From: Phycisphaerales bacterium UBA6054
GTDB taxonomy: Bacteria; Planctomycetota; Phycisphaerae; Phycisphaerales; UBA1924
Assembly (NCBI GenBank): GCA_002429045.1
Contig: DIYM01000131.1
Location: 1,625-29,523, forward strand
DNA length: 27,899 bases
Direction of reading: 5' to 3'
Shown here: in pieces, positions 1 through 10,233 of the stretch
Position numbering within the stretch: the first letter of the stretch is position 1
How the letters are laid out: each line of letters begins with the position of its first letter
The notes under the pieces: model-generated
What the model was told of the DNA's origin: nothing
Databases searched by the model: none
Seen by the model: the letters and a program-made list of their open reading frames with translations, nothing else
Translations under genes and position numbers: made by a program

Positions 1-971
1 AGCATGATGTTCATGATCCCGATGCCGCCGACGAGCAGCGAGATGCCCGCGATCGCGCCGGAGATCCACTGCCCGGTCATCGCCCGCTTGCGGGCGGATT
101 CGAGGAGTTCGTAGGGCACCACCATGCTCACGTCTTCCATCTTGGGGTGCCGGATGGACAGCAGGCGTCTGGCCCGCTGGGCGTCGGGCACAACGCGGTC
201 GCGCGAGGGGGCTTCCAGGTAGATCTCGTGGACCTCGACCTGCGTCATCGAGAACGAGCCGGACGACCGGCGGACCACGGTGTCGCCCATCACCGCGCGG
301 GCGGTCGTGATCGGGATGTGCACGTCCTTGTTGAGGTCCCGCCCGACCAATGCCGCCCCGGCGCCGCCCGAGAGCCCGACGGGCGCGAGCACGCCGACGA
401 CCTGCACGACGAACTCGTCGATCCGGAAGGTCTGCCCGATGGGATCCTCGAGCGGGAACAGATCCTCGGCCACCTCGGCGCCGATGACCGCGACGAGCGA
501 CTCGCTCTCGAGATCGGCGTTGTTGAGGTAGCGTCCGCGTCCGATGTTCAGGCGTGCCACGCGTGCCAGTTCCGGGGTGGTGCCGAAGGTCTGGGAGACC
601 TGGGCGATCGAACCCCTGAGAAGCTGGGATCCGACCTCCTTGAGCGGCACCGCCGCCGTCGCGTCGGGGAAGTTCTCCTGGATAATCCGCAGGTCTTCGC
701 GCGTGAGCCCGTACTGGAGCATCCGTGATCGCTGCTGCCCGCCCTGCTGCTGGGGTGATTCCGGGGGCTGCTGGGAGCGGATGATGATGTTCCGGGCGCC
801 GAGGCGCTCGATCTGGGCGAGGGCTTCCGCGGTGGACCCTTCGCCGATGGCCACCATCGTGATGACAGCGGCGACCCCGAAAATGATCCCGAGCGCCGTC
901 AGGATGCTCCGAAGCAGTTGCAGCCGGAGGTTGGCGAGCCCGAGGCGGATGGTTTCGATCAGGAAGGTCAT
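1..971 (-). CDS. MacB-type ABC transporter permease (C-terminus cut by window edge)
   Basis: Inner-membrane permease of a MacB/LolE-like ABC exporter, which would couple a cytoplasmic ATPase to periplasmic substrate movement. About 323 residues are visible. A first membrane segment lies near residues 22-44 (ending AIGEG), followed by a periplasmic MacB_PCD-like domain. A second segment near residue 303 onward ends in GIGIMNIML, the usual start of the FtsX domain. The remaining two or so membrane segments lie outside the window. The ATG at 971 is chosen because the family N-terminus (TIRLGLANLR) begins right after it. No purine-rich ribosome binding site precedes it; a TAGGAT hexamer sits 8 bases upstream. 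It is divergent from uvrA. Its ATPase is not in the window, and the substrate cannot be inferred. Confidence 0.9.
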   Translation of the reverse strand, partial: MTFLIETIRLGLANLRLQLLRSILTALGIIFGVAAVITMVAIGEGSTAEALAQIERLGARNIIIRSQQPPESPQQQGGQQRSRMLQYGLTREDLRIIQENFPDATAAVPLKEVGSQLLRGSIAQVSQTFGTTPELARVARLNIGRGRYLNNADLESESLVAVIGAEVAEDLFPLEDPIGQTFRIDEFVVQVVGVLAPVGLSGGAGAALVGRDLNKDVHIPITTARAVMGDTVVRRSSGSFSMTQVEVHEIYLEAPSRDRVVPDAQRARRLLSIRHPKMEDVSMVVPYELLESARKRAMTGQWISGAIAGISLLVGGIGIMNIM

Positions 972-979
972 GCGTGGAG

Positions 980-985
980 ATCCTA
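980..985 (-). promoter_or_regulatory. Putative -10 hexamer TAGGAT, leaderless permease promoter
   Basis: TAGGAT matches the -10 consensus at four of six positions. It lies 8 bases before the permease ATG (971), so transcription would begin at or next to the start codon. No convincing -35 element is visible. It is one of seven similar placements in this window. Confidence 0.45.
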
Positions 986-1071
986 CCGACAGGTCGAGAG
1001 GGGGTGGCGGTCGAGCCTGTTCGCCGGATCAAAATGACTGGATTCTGTGCGGGTGCTCGGATCGGCTCGCT

Positions 1072-1077
1072 AGGATC
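1072..1077 (+). promoter_or_regulatory. Candidate -10 element for uvrA
   Basis: TAGGAT lies about 65 bases before the uvrA ATG (1143), in the divergent region 972-1142. It would give a leader of roughly 60 bases carrying the AGAGAGA stretch before the start. No clear -35 element or LexA-type palindrome is visible. Confidence 0.3.
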
Positions 1078-1142
1078 GCTCGAAACCATTGATTCCCAGC
1101 CGATTCCTGTGCCTCCGGCAGGCGATCCCCAGAGAGAGATCC

Positions 1143-4307
<3,165 letters not shown>

Positions 4308-4310
4308 CAG

Positions 4311-4997
4311 TTGGACCCAAAGCACCTCTTTTACGACGAACGTCACGACACTTGGTGCTCATACTGTGGATGCAACTGGTCGGCTGGTATCGAAGCCACA
4401 CGTGACCACATCCCGCCGCGTTGCTTTATCGATGGTCCAGTTGAACAAGGGCTCCAATGGCCCGTTGTTAAGGTGTGCCGTCCTTGCAACTCAACACTTG
4501 CGGGGTACGAAAACCTTCTTGCTTGTGTAGCAGCAGCCACTCCATTCGGTGATGGAGTTAGCCAATCAGATAAAGCAACCAAGATGATGGAGCGATCTTC
4601 AAAGCTCAAGGATCGTGTGCATTGGATTTGGGATCAATGGCCCGGCGATCATTCAAAATATGATGACGTTCTCAGGGGCGTGCTGAAGATCGCTCGAGGT
4701 CATGCCGCGTACTGGCTGAACGAACCAGTGTTGGATGAGCCCGATTTTGCGTTTGCAGGTGCGGTGTCATTCGTCTCCGAAGAGTATCTGAAGAGCTTTG
4801 CCAGTTTCGAAGATTCGATGGGCGTCTACCCTGAAATCGGTAGTCGGGCATTCTTTATGACTGGTGAAAGTGCTAGTCAGCCCGGCTGGATCGAAATCAA
4901 AAAGGGGCAGTACGAGTATCTTATCACATGGAGTCCTGCTGTCCGAGTTCGCGTTGCCATGTATTGCCGTTACCTACTAGACGTGACATGGGCCTAA
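4311..4997 (+). CDS. HNH-endonuclease-like zinc protein, probably acquired
   Basis: The 228-residue protein has an N-terminal HNH-type core: CxxC (C16, C19), D32-H33 in a TRDHIPPRC motif, and CRPCN (C56, C59, N60). This matches the treble-clef fold of HNH nucleases, where cysteines bind structural zinc and the DH/N positions form the metal-dependent active site. The remaining 160 residues I do not recognise; they are rich in aromatic and acidic residues. The only start before the first CxxC is TTG at 4311, with GAGG at 4301-4304 and a 6-base spacing, inside the uvrA end. It is in frame with uvrA, separated by TAG-CAG. G+C is low: 28/60 at 4561-4620 and 34/60 at 4681-4740, against 44/60 at 3961-4020 in uvrA. 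The TAA overlaps the stop of the convergent neighbour. Nuclease activity is inferred from the motif; the biological role is unknown. Confidence 0.75.
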   Translation: MDPKHLFYDERHDTWCSYCGCNWSAGIEATRDHIPPRCFIDGPVEQGLQWPVVKVCRPCNSTLAGYENLLACVAAATPFGDGVSQSDKATKMMERSSKLKDRVHWIWDQWPGDHSKYDDVLRGVLKIARGHAAYWLNEPVLDEPDFAFAGAVSFVSEEYLKSFASFEDSMGVYPEIGSRAFFMTGESASQPGWIEIKKGQYEYLITWSPAVRVRVAMYCRYLLDVTWA

Positions 4998-5689
4998 CCA
5001 TCCATCTCCGCCACCATTTTCGATCCGTACCACCCATGGATCGTCCACGCGTCCGGCGTGGGCAGGATCTTGGCCGTCTCGGATGCTGTCTGAACATCGA
5101 GCCAGACGAGGACGAGGTCGCCGCCGTCCTTCGCGGCCTTGTGGAGCCGCCCGGCGATCAGCACGCCGTCGGTGTTGGCGCACGCCTTGTGCAGTCCCTC
5201 GGCGTACGGCGCGGTGGCCAGCATGTACACGCGGCCTTCCCATTCGTCCGGGATGTCCGGGTCGGCCAGACGCTCGGCTTCCTCCTGCCTGTCGAGCTCG
5301 GGCAGGTCGGTGAGCGGGGCGTCGGTGGTGAAGGTGTAGCCGTCGAGGACGAACACGCCGAGCTTGGTCGTCGGGTCGGTGTGGGCCCACTCCATGCCGG
5401 TCCCGAGGTCCTCGGTGTCGAACACGAAGATCCCGCGATGGTCGGGCTGGGACTTTGGCGCCCCGAGCGGGCCGGCGATGAGCAACTGACCCTCCTCGGC
5501 CATCCGCTTCATGTTCGAGAAGTGCCCGGCGAACGCCTCCTGCTGCTGCTCGGCGGTCAGGCCCGTCGCCGGTCCGGTGCGGATGAAGACGAAAACGTAA
5601 TCGCGGGCCCTGTCCGCGGTGCCCCATGCGAGCAGCAGGGGGGCGGCGACGACCAGGGCGAGCGTGCTGAGGATCCGTGCGCGTGTCAT
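4994..5689 (-). CDS. Secreted tandem YciI-like domain protein
   Basis: The 231-residue protein has an N-terminal signal or anchor segment (residues 5-23, LSTLALVVAAPLLLAW). The first repeat (about 30-125) looks like the YciI fold: a short beta strand (YVFVFIRTGP), H56 in HFSNM, EEGQLLIAGPLG, then D105 in HTDPTTKLGVFVLDGY. A second, more diverged half (about 152-228) repeats the pattern (GRVYMLATAP, GVLIAGRLHKA, IHGWYG) but lacks the H and D. YciI proteins are small ferredoxin-like-fold proteins, mostly cytoplasmic and poorly characterised, so an exported double version is unusual. It converges on the HNH gene, overlapping by four bases. The ATG at 5689 has no ribosome binding site but a TATCGT hexamer 5 bases upstream. 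The domain call is from motif resemblance only. Confidence 0.75.
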   Translation of the reverse strand: MTRARILSTLALVVAAPLLLAWGTADRARDYVFVFIRTGPATGLTAEQQQEAFAGHFSNMKRMAEEGQLLIAGPLGAPKSQPDHRGIFVFDTEDLGTGMEWAHTDPTTKLGVFVLDGYTFTTDAPLTDLPELDRQEEAERLADPDIPDEWEGRVYMLATAPYAEGLHKACANTDGVLIAGRLHKAAKDGGDLVLVWLDVQTASETAKILPTPDAWTIHGWYGSKMVAEMDG

Positions 5690-5694
5690 ACCAG

Positions 5695-5700
5695 ACGATA
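5695..5700 (-). promoter_or_regulatory. Putative -10 hexamer TATCGT, leaderless promoter
   Basis: TATCGT (four of six -10 consensus matches) ends 5 bases before the ATG at 5689. It lies back to back with a similar hexamer for the divergent HIT gene, in a 46-base intergenic region. Confidence 0.45.
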
Positions 5701-5724
5701 CCGTCCATTTCCCGCCGGGGTGCA

Positions 5725-5730
5725 TAGGGT
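5725..5730 (+). promoter_or_regulatory. Putative -10 hexamer TAGGGT, leaderless promoter
   Basis: TAGGGT ends 5 bases before the ATG at 5736 of the HIT-like gene, which has no Shine-Dalgarno sequence. It matches the consensus at only three positions (TA...T). The call rests mainly on the same spacing being seen at other genes here. Confidence 0.35.
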
Positions 5731-5735
5731 CCGAG

Positions 5736-6200
5736 ATGAGCCAGACCGCCGCCGGCCCCATCGCCAACCGTGTCGCCCGCATCGTCCGTGGTGAGGATCC
5801 CCAGATGCTCGCCAGGATGCCCTCGGGCTGGGCGATCCTGAGCAACCAGCAGCCCGACGCGATCAACGGCTGCTGCATGCTGCTGCCCGATCCGGTGGTG
5901 TCGTCGGTCAACGACCTCGATCCCGGGGGCCGGGCCGCGTTCATGGCCGACTTCGTGACGCTGGGGGACGCGATCCTCGAAGCCACCGGGTGCGAGCGGA
6001 TCAACTACCTGATCCTGTGCAACCAGGTGCCCGAACTGCACGGGCATTGCGTCCCCCGTTTCGCAAGCGAGGATCCCAGCAAACGCAAGCTCGGCCCGTT
6101 CGAGGCGTACGACTTCGCGAACGCACGCCGCGCGGACGCGGCTGGTTCCGACTCCGAGTTGTTCGGGCGCTTGCGGGAAGCGCTGACCGGGCGCCTGTGA
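5736..6200 (+). CDS. HIT-like (histidine triad) domain protein
   Basis: The 154-residue protein resembles HIT-fold nucleotide hydrolases and transferases. The segment NGCCMLLPDPVVSSVNDL (about 44-61) corresponds to the mid-domain strands, and ELHGHCVPRF (101-109) to the catalytic triad strand. The usual motif is H-x-H-x-H. Here H102 and H104 are present, the latter aligning with the nucleophile, but the third position is V106. Substitution of the third histidine is known in GalT-like branches (Gln), so activity is possible but not assured. ATG 5736 is chosen because conserved sequence starts soon after and the upstream extension would run through the divergent gene's promoter. A hairpin at 6327-6357 may end the transcript. 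Substrate unknown. Confidence 0.8.
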   Translation: MSQTAAGPIANRVARIVRGEDPQMLARMPSGWAILSNQQPDAINGCCMLLPDPVVSSVNDLDPGGRAAFMADFVTLGDAILEATGCERINYLILCNQVPELHGHCVPRFASEDPSKRKLGPFEAYDFANARRADAAGSDSELFGRLREALTGRL

Positions 6201-6326
6201 ACGCCCCTCTGCGCCGAAGATACCGGTCGAATCCGCGTGATCGACAGGGAGATCTCCCGCTCAACCCTTGCGGCGTTCACGCGCAGCGCCGCGACCCGGC
6301 ACGCCGGGTGGGTAGCACGGGGGAGC

Positions 6327-6357
6327 CGGCACCGGCAGGGGACACACTCCGGTGCCG
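6327..6357 (+). terminator. Hairpin, possible terminator between convergent genes
   Basis: CGGCACCGG (6327-6335) and CCGGTGCCG (6349-6357) form a 9-bp perfect stem with a 13-base loop, followed by TTTCACGCTTT. It lies between the HIT-like gene (+) and the convergent gene ending at 6376. The T tract is short, so an intrinsic terminator is only probable. The rest of 6201-6375 holds another short hairpin (6294-6309) and a 12-bp palindrome (6247-6258). Confidence 0.4.
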
Positions 6358-6375
6358 TTTCACGCTTTGGGGCAA

Positions 6376-6723
6376 CTACCGCGTGGTCGCGAGCCGGTCA
6401 TGGACCGTGTCGTCGAACCCCGGGATACGTCTGCGGAACACGGCGGCGTCGGCGCGGGCGGGCAGCCTCTCGCCGAGCGTGCCGGCCGCGAGTTCGGCGA
6501 TGACCTCCGCGAGCTTCGACGGCTTGAGCCCGCCACCGGTGTAGAAGTCGTGGTCGACCCACGCGAGCGATAGCTCCAGGCGTTCGCTCGTGGTGTTCGG
6601 ATGGTCGATCGCCAGCGTGAAGAACCAGCCGTGCGGGCCTTCGCGTTCCTCGAGCACCGACGCGACGGGCCGGGCTTCGTCGGCGTCGAGGTGAGCGAGC
6701 GGATCGAACGGCCCCGCGTTCAA
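6376..6723 (-). CDS. Unknown 115-residue protein, last gene of uvrB run
   Basis: I do not recognise this protein. It is soluble-looking, with no signal peptide or membrane segment, and has several acidic and aromatic residues (HGWFFTLAIDHP, LAWVDHDFYTGGGLKPSKLAEVI). The C-terminal part is predicted helical and basic. Its ATG overlaps the stop of the upstream small membrane-protein gene in an ATGA junction (6720-6723), which supports it being a real, translationally coupled gene. Codon use is like its neighbours. It may act with the membrane protein, but nothing in the sequence says how. Confidence 0.7.
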   Translation of the reverse strand: MNAGPFDPLAHLDADEARPVASVLEEREGPHGWFFTLAIDHPNTTSERLELSLAWVDHDFYTGGGLKPSKLAEVIAELAAGTLGERLPARADAAVFRRRIPGFDDTVHDRLATTR

Positions 6724-6962
6724 GGCAACGGCTCGGTCGCCCCGGGCGAGTTGTCGTCCGGGGTCCCGGCCCGGGTCTCGGGCGGCGTGCTGCCGGCGCC
6801 CTGTTCCTGCATCTGCTGACGCTGCTGCTGGGCCGCCACGCTCTTCTTGTATTGGAACCAGCCCAGGATCACGAACCCGATCGCGACCCCGAACAGATAG
6901 GTCCCGAGCTTCTTGAGAAACGGGGAGCCCTGCGGCTGCGGCATGTGCTGTTCGTTATCCAT
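6720..6962 (-). CDS. Small single-pass membrane protein
   Basis: The 80-residue protein has one strong membrane segment (about residues 19-36, LGTYLFGVAIGFVILGW) followed by a positive YKK, then a Gln-rich and Pro/Thr-rich tail (QQQRQQMQEQ). By the positive-inside rule the C-terminal side of the segment may be cytoplasmic. Start: the ATG at 6962 overlaps the stop of the upstream phosphodiesterase gene (shared ATGGATAA). A TTG three codons earlier is possible but less likely. It is coupled downstream to an unknown gene by an ATGA overlap. I recognise no family. Confidence 0.75.
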   Translation of the reverse strand: MDNEQHMPQPQGSPFLKKLGTYLFGVAIGFVILGWFQYKKSVAAQQQRQQMQEQGAGSTPPETRAGTPDDNSPGATEPLP

Positions 6963-7818
6963 CGGGCTCAAGCTCTCGGGCGATCGCGGCGAACGATTCT
7001 ACGTAGTCGATGTTAAACAGCTCGACGCCCGCGTTCAAAGCCGCCCGGAACAGCTCGGGCTCGTCCCGATTGGTGTACAGCATCGGGCGGAGGCCCAGCT
7101 CGATAACCCTGGCCACCCGGGCCGCCGAGAACGTCTTGCGGTCGAACTCCATCAGCGCCGGGGACAGCTCGGCGTTCAGCGCCTCGATCTCCTCGTCGTC
7201 CCTCGGGTTGACCTTGATGGCAACCGCGCTGTCGAGCGATCGGACCTCCCGCATGAAGCCGCGGTCCCGCGACCACAGGAAGACCTCGGCGTGCATCCCG
7301 CTGCTGTTGACCACGGCGAGCAGTCGGGCCGCGTCGGCGTCCTTCACATCGAGGTAGACGCGGATGCGTCCCTTCGCCCACCCGAGGAACTCGTCCAGCC
7401 TGGGGACGCGCTGGCCCGCGTACGCCGGCCCGAACCACGAGCCCGCGTCGAGCTTCGAGACCTGCTGCCAGGTCATCCGGTCGACCCGCCCGGTGCCGTC
7501 CGTTGTGCGGTCGATCGTTTCATCATGCAGAACCACGAGCGTCCCATCGGATGTGGTGCGAACGTCAACCTCCACGTACGGGAAGCCGAGTTCGACACAC
7601 AGGGCCGCAGACGCGTAGGTGTTCTCCGGCGCGTACCGGTTAAGCCCCCGGTGCGCGCAGATGCCGACACGCCCCTCCGCGAGCCGCGCCTCGGGCGTGG
7701 CGAAGACCTCGGCGAACGGGAGGGGGGATCCCCCAACCGATGCCGCGATCGCGGCCAGCGCCGCAACAAAGACCGGGATCCGGGTGACTACCGCTCGCGT
7801 CGTACCGTTCACAAGCAT
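6955..7818 (-). CDS. Glycerophosphodiester phosphodiesterase family protein
   Basis: Hydrolyses glycerophosphodiesters released from phospholipids to glycerol-3-phosphate and an alcohol. The 287-residue protein has a hydrophobic N-terminal segment (about 10-30), so it is probably exported or anchored outside the cytoplasm. GDPD motifs are clear: AHRG (55-58, catalytic H56), PENT, EVDVRTTSDG with metal ligands E83 and D85, and LHDETIDRTTDG with H98. The later TIM-barrel strands (VYLDVK, MLYTN, ELFNIDYVES) are also present. ATG 7818 has GAGGAG upstream. It lies 43 bases after uvrB and overlaps the next gene by eight bases, so it is probably in a uvrB-led operon. The substrate head group cannot be read from sequence. 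Confidence 0.93.
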   Translation of the reverse strand: MLVNGTTRAVVTRIPVFVAALAAIAASVGGSPLPFAEVFATPEARLAEGRVGICAHRGLNRYAPENTYASAALCVELGFPYVEVDVRTTSDGTLVVLHDETIDRTTDGTGRVDRMTWQQVSKLDAGSWFGPAYAGQRVPRLDEFLGWAKGRIRVYLDVKDADAARLLAVVNSSGMHAEVFLWSRDRGFMREVRSLDSAVAIKVNPRDDEEIEALNAELSPALMEFDRKTFSAARVARVIELGLRPMLYTNRDEPELFRAALNAGVELFNIDYVESFAAIARELEPDG

Positions 7819-7861
7819 CGCGTTGCTCCTCGGGGATCCGCGATGCTAGATCGGCTGGGAT

Positions 7862-10084
7862 TCAGCGGCCCGCTCGCCCGGTCTTCGATCGCTTGCCTCG
7901 CCTCTTCTTTCCGGAACCTTTGCGCACTCCCAGCGCTTCCTCGAGTTCGCTGCGCCGGATCTGCAGCGGCTCGTCCGGGCTCGACGCGTCGAGCATGGAC
8001 CTGACATGCTGGAGTTGGTCCCGCAGCGCCGCGGCCTTCTCGAACTGCATCTCCTGCGCCGCGTCGAGCATCTCGGACTCGAGGGCCTCGGCAAGGTCCC
8101 GCGCGTCGATCATCGGTTCTGTTATCGCTGTCGCGTCCCGCGCGCGACGCCTGGCCTTGAGCTCCGACTCGATCCCACGCCGGATCGACTTGCGGATGGT
8201 CTGCGGCACGATGCCGTGCAGGGCGTTGTGCGCGAGCTGCTTCTCGCGCCGACGATCGGTCTCGTCCATCGCCCGACGCATCGAATCGGTGACCGAGTCG
8301 GCGTAGAGGATGACCTTCGAGTCGGCGTTCCGGGCGGCACGCCCCATAAGCTGGATCAGCGACGTCGCGCTGCGCAGATAGCCCTCCTTGTCCGCGTCGA
8401 GGATGCAGACCAGCGAGACCTCGGGCAGGTCGAGGCCCTCGCGGAGCAGATTCACCCCGACGAGGACATCGAACTCGCCCGCCCGCAGCCCGGTCAGGAT
8501 CTCGATGCGATCGAGGGTCTCGATGTCGGAGTGCAGGTACCGCACCCTGAACCCCTGCTCGGCGAGGTAGTTGGTGAGGTCCTCGCACAGCCGCTTGGTC
8601 AGGGCGGTGATCAGCACGCGATCGCCGCGTTCGACACGATCCCGGCACGCCTCGACCAGATCGGGCACCTGCCCGGTCGCCGGTCTCAGTTCAACAACAG
8701 GATCGACGAGGCCGGTCGGGCGGATGATCAGCTCGACGACCTCGCCGCCGGTCTTCTCGAGCTCGTACTCCGCCGGGGTGGCGCTCACGTACAGCACCTG
8801 CGGGGTCATCGCCTCGAACTCCTCGAAGCGCAGCGGCCGGTTGTCGAGCGCGCTGGGCAAGCGGAAGCCGTGCTCGATCAGGACGTCCTTGCGGGCCTTG
8901 TCCCCGGCGAACATCGCCCGGATCTGCGGGATGGTCACATGGGACTCGTCGACGATCAGCACCCAATCCCCGTGGTTCTGGCGCGTGATGCCGTAGCGTT
9001 GCTGATCCTCGTCGATGTTACGCCCGTACCCCTCCGTGGGGACGACGTCGCTGCGTGCGGGGTCCGGCGGGGCGTAATCGAAGTAGTCGAGCAGCGTGAA
9101 AGGCCGCTCGCCCGGCTGACGCCCGTCCATGTACCGGGAGTAGTTCTCGATCCCGGAGCAGAACCCGACCTCCTGGATCATCTCCAGGTCGTGCTTGGTC
9201 CGCGCGAGCAACCGCTGGGCCTCGAGCAGCTTGCCCTGGCTGCGGTACTCCTTGACCCGGTCGTCGAGCTCGGTCCTGATGCCCTCGATCGCCGACTGGA
9301 GTTTGTCGTCGGGCATGACGTAGTGGACCGCCGGGAACAGGAACACCTGGCTCTCCTCGGCCAGCACCTCGGCTGTGGTGGGGTTGATCAGGCTGACCGT
9401 ATCGATCTCATCTCCGAACAGCTCGATCCGGATCGCGTACTTCTCGTACGCCGGCCACACCTCGATCGCGTCTCCGCGGGCGCGGTAGGTGCCGCGCTTG
9501 AAGTCGATGTCGGCCCGCTTGTACTGCATCGCGTTGAGCGCGAGGAAAAAATCCCTCCGACCGATGGTCGAGCCCCTCGTCACCGTGAAGACCTTCTCCG
9601 AGTACGCGCTGGGCGAGCCGAGCCCGAAGATGCACGACACCGACGCGACCACCGCGGCGTCGCGCCGGCGCAGCAGGTTGCTCGTCGACGCCAGGCGCAG
9701 CTGGTCCAGATCGTCGTTCCGGGAAGCGTCTTTCTCGATGTAGATATCACGCCCGGGGATGTACGCCTCGGGCTGGTAATAGTCGTAGTACGACACGAAG
9801 TAGTTCACCGAGTTGTTCGGGAAGAAATCCCGCAACTCCTCGAACACCTGGGCTGCGAGCGTCTTGTTGTGGCTGAGGATCAGCGCCGGCTTGTTCAGCC
9901 GGGCGATCACGTTGGCCATCGTGAACGTCTTGCCCGTGCCCGTCGCGCCGAGCAGGCAGACGTGCTTCTCGCCGGCGTTGAGCTTCGCGACGATCGTGTC
10001 GATCGCCTCGGGCTGGTCGCCCGCCGGAACGAACGGGCTGACGACCTCGAACCGGGCCGCGGGATCGGTGGGGGGCTGGATCAC
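7862..10084 (-). CDS. uvrB: UvrABC system protein B (excinuclease helicase subunit)
   Basis: Helicase-like subunit that verifies damage and recruits UvrC in nucleotide excision repair. Counted from GTG 10084 it has 740 residues, longer than the usual 660-680. Walker A is GATGTGKT (46-53). The damage-probing beta-hairpin carries the tyrosines of YYDYYQPEAYIP (99-110). Later come the DESH box, motif VI QLMGRAARN, and the C-terminal UVR domain (about 663-694) that contacts UvrC. A final basic tail (KKRRGKRSK) is extra. Start: the homologous N-terminus begins at FEVVSPFVPAGDQP. GTG 10084 has TACGAT 5 bases upstream; TTG 10108 would add eight residues and has no well-spaced ribosome binding site. 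uvrA lies about 3.5 kb away on the other strand. Confidence 0.97.
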   Translation of the reverse strand: MIQPPTDPAARFEVVSPFVPAGDQPEAIDTIVAKLNAGEKHVCLLGATGTGKTFTMANVIARLNKPALILSHNKTLAAQVFEELRDFFPNNSVNYFVSYYDYYQPEAYIPGRDIYIEKDASRNDDLDQLRLASTSNLLRRRDAAVVASVSCIFGLGSPSAYSEKVFTVTRGSTIGRRDFFLALNAMQYKRADIDFKRGTYRARGDAIEVWPAYEKYAIRIELFGDEIDTVSLINPTTAEVLAEESQVFLFPAVHYVMPDDKLQSAIEGIRTELDDRVKEYRSQGKLLEAQRLLARTKHDLEMIQEVGFCSGIENYSRYMDGRQPGERPFTLLDYFDYAPPDPARSDVVPTEGYGRNIDEDQQRYGITRQNHGDWVLIVDESHVTIPQIRAMFAGDKARKDVLIEHGFRLPSALDNRPLRFEEFEAMTPQVLYVSATPAEYELEKTGGEVVELIIRPTGLVDPVVELRPATGQVPDLVEACRDRVERGDRVLITALTKRLCEDLTNYLAEQGFRVRYLHSDIETLDRIEILTGLRAGEFDVLVGVNLLREGLDLPEVSLVCILDADKEGYLRSATSLIQLMGRAARNADSKVILYADSVTDSMRRAMDETDRRREKQLAHNALHGIVPQTIRKSIRRGIESELKARRRARDATAITEPMIDARDLAEALESEMLDAAQEMQFEKAAALRDQLQHVRSMLDASSPDEPLQIRRSELEEALGVRKGSGKKRRGKRSKTGRAGR

Positions 10085-10089
10085 CGGGA

Positions 10090-10095
10090 ATCGTA
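10090..10095 (-). promoter_or_regulatory. Putative -10 hexamer TACGAT, leaderless uvrB promoter
   Basis: TACGAT (four of six consensus matches) ends 5 bases before GTG 10084. This is the same placement as at other lead genes here, and it is one reason for preferring that start over TTG 10108. Confidence 0.4.
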
Positions 10096-10150
10096 CGCAC
10101 CCGAACAAACTCCATTCGGCGACCCTTCGCCCAAAAACGGCATCCGGGGC

Positions 10151-10179
10151 TTGCCGCGATCAACATGTGACTTTATAGT
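10151..10179 (+). promoter_or_regulatory. Sigma-70-like promoter of the ArsR-SRPBCC gene
   Basis: TTGCCG (10151-10156, four of six -35 matches) and TATAGT (10174-10179, five of six -10 matches) are separated by exactly 17 bases, the best-formed promoter in the window. The predicted start is near 10186, giving a leader of about 48 bases. The -10 lies inside the palindrome at 10165-10184. Confidence 0.65.
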
Positions 10180-10184
10180 CACAT
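10165..10184. promoter_or_regulatory. Perfect palindrome, likely ArsR-family operator
   Basis: ATGTGACT and AGTCACAT form an exact 8-bp inverted repeat around TTAT. ArsR-family dimers bind such imperfect or perfect palindromes over their own promoters. Here it covers the -10 element, so the product of the gene at 10234 probably represses itself. Binding is inferred from position and symmetry. Confidence 0.7.
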
Positions 10185-10233
10185 AAATCAATCGTGTCCG
10201 CCGGCATGACGCCCGCGGCTCTGGATCAGGACG

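Noticed and set aside
1089..1142. Earlier ATT-initiated start for uvrA
   Set aside because: ATT is a very rare start, and the added residues have no family character. ATG 1143 is preceded by a purine-rich stretch.
972..1142. LexA/SOS box in front of uvrA
   Set aside because: I looked for GAAC-N4-GTTC and CTG-N10-CAG type symmetry and saw no convincing match.
6247..6258. 12-bp palindrome GGGAGATCTCCC
   Set aside because: No gene starts nearby and there is no second copy in the region. It may be chance or part of transcript-end structure.
8006..10186. Long open frame opposite uvrB (726 codons)
   Set aside because: Antisense shadow of uvrB with repetitive charged composition and no domain; uvrB itself is unambiguous.
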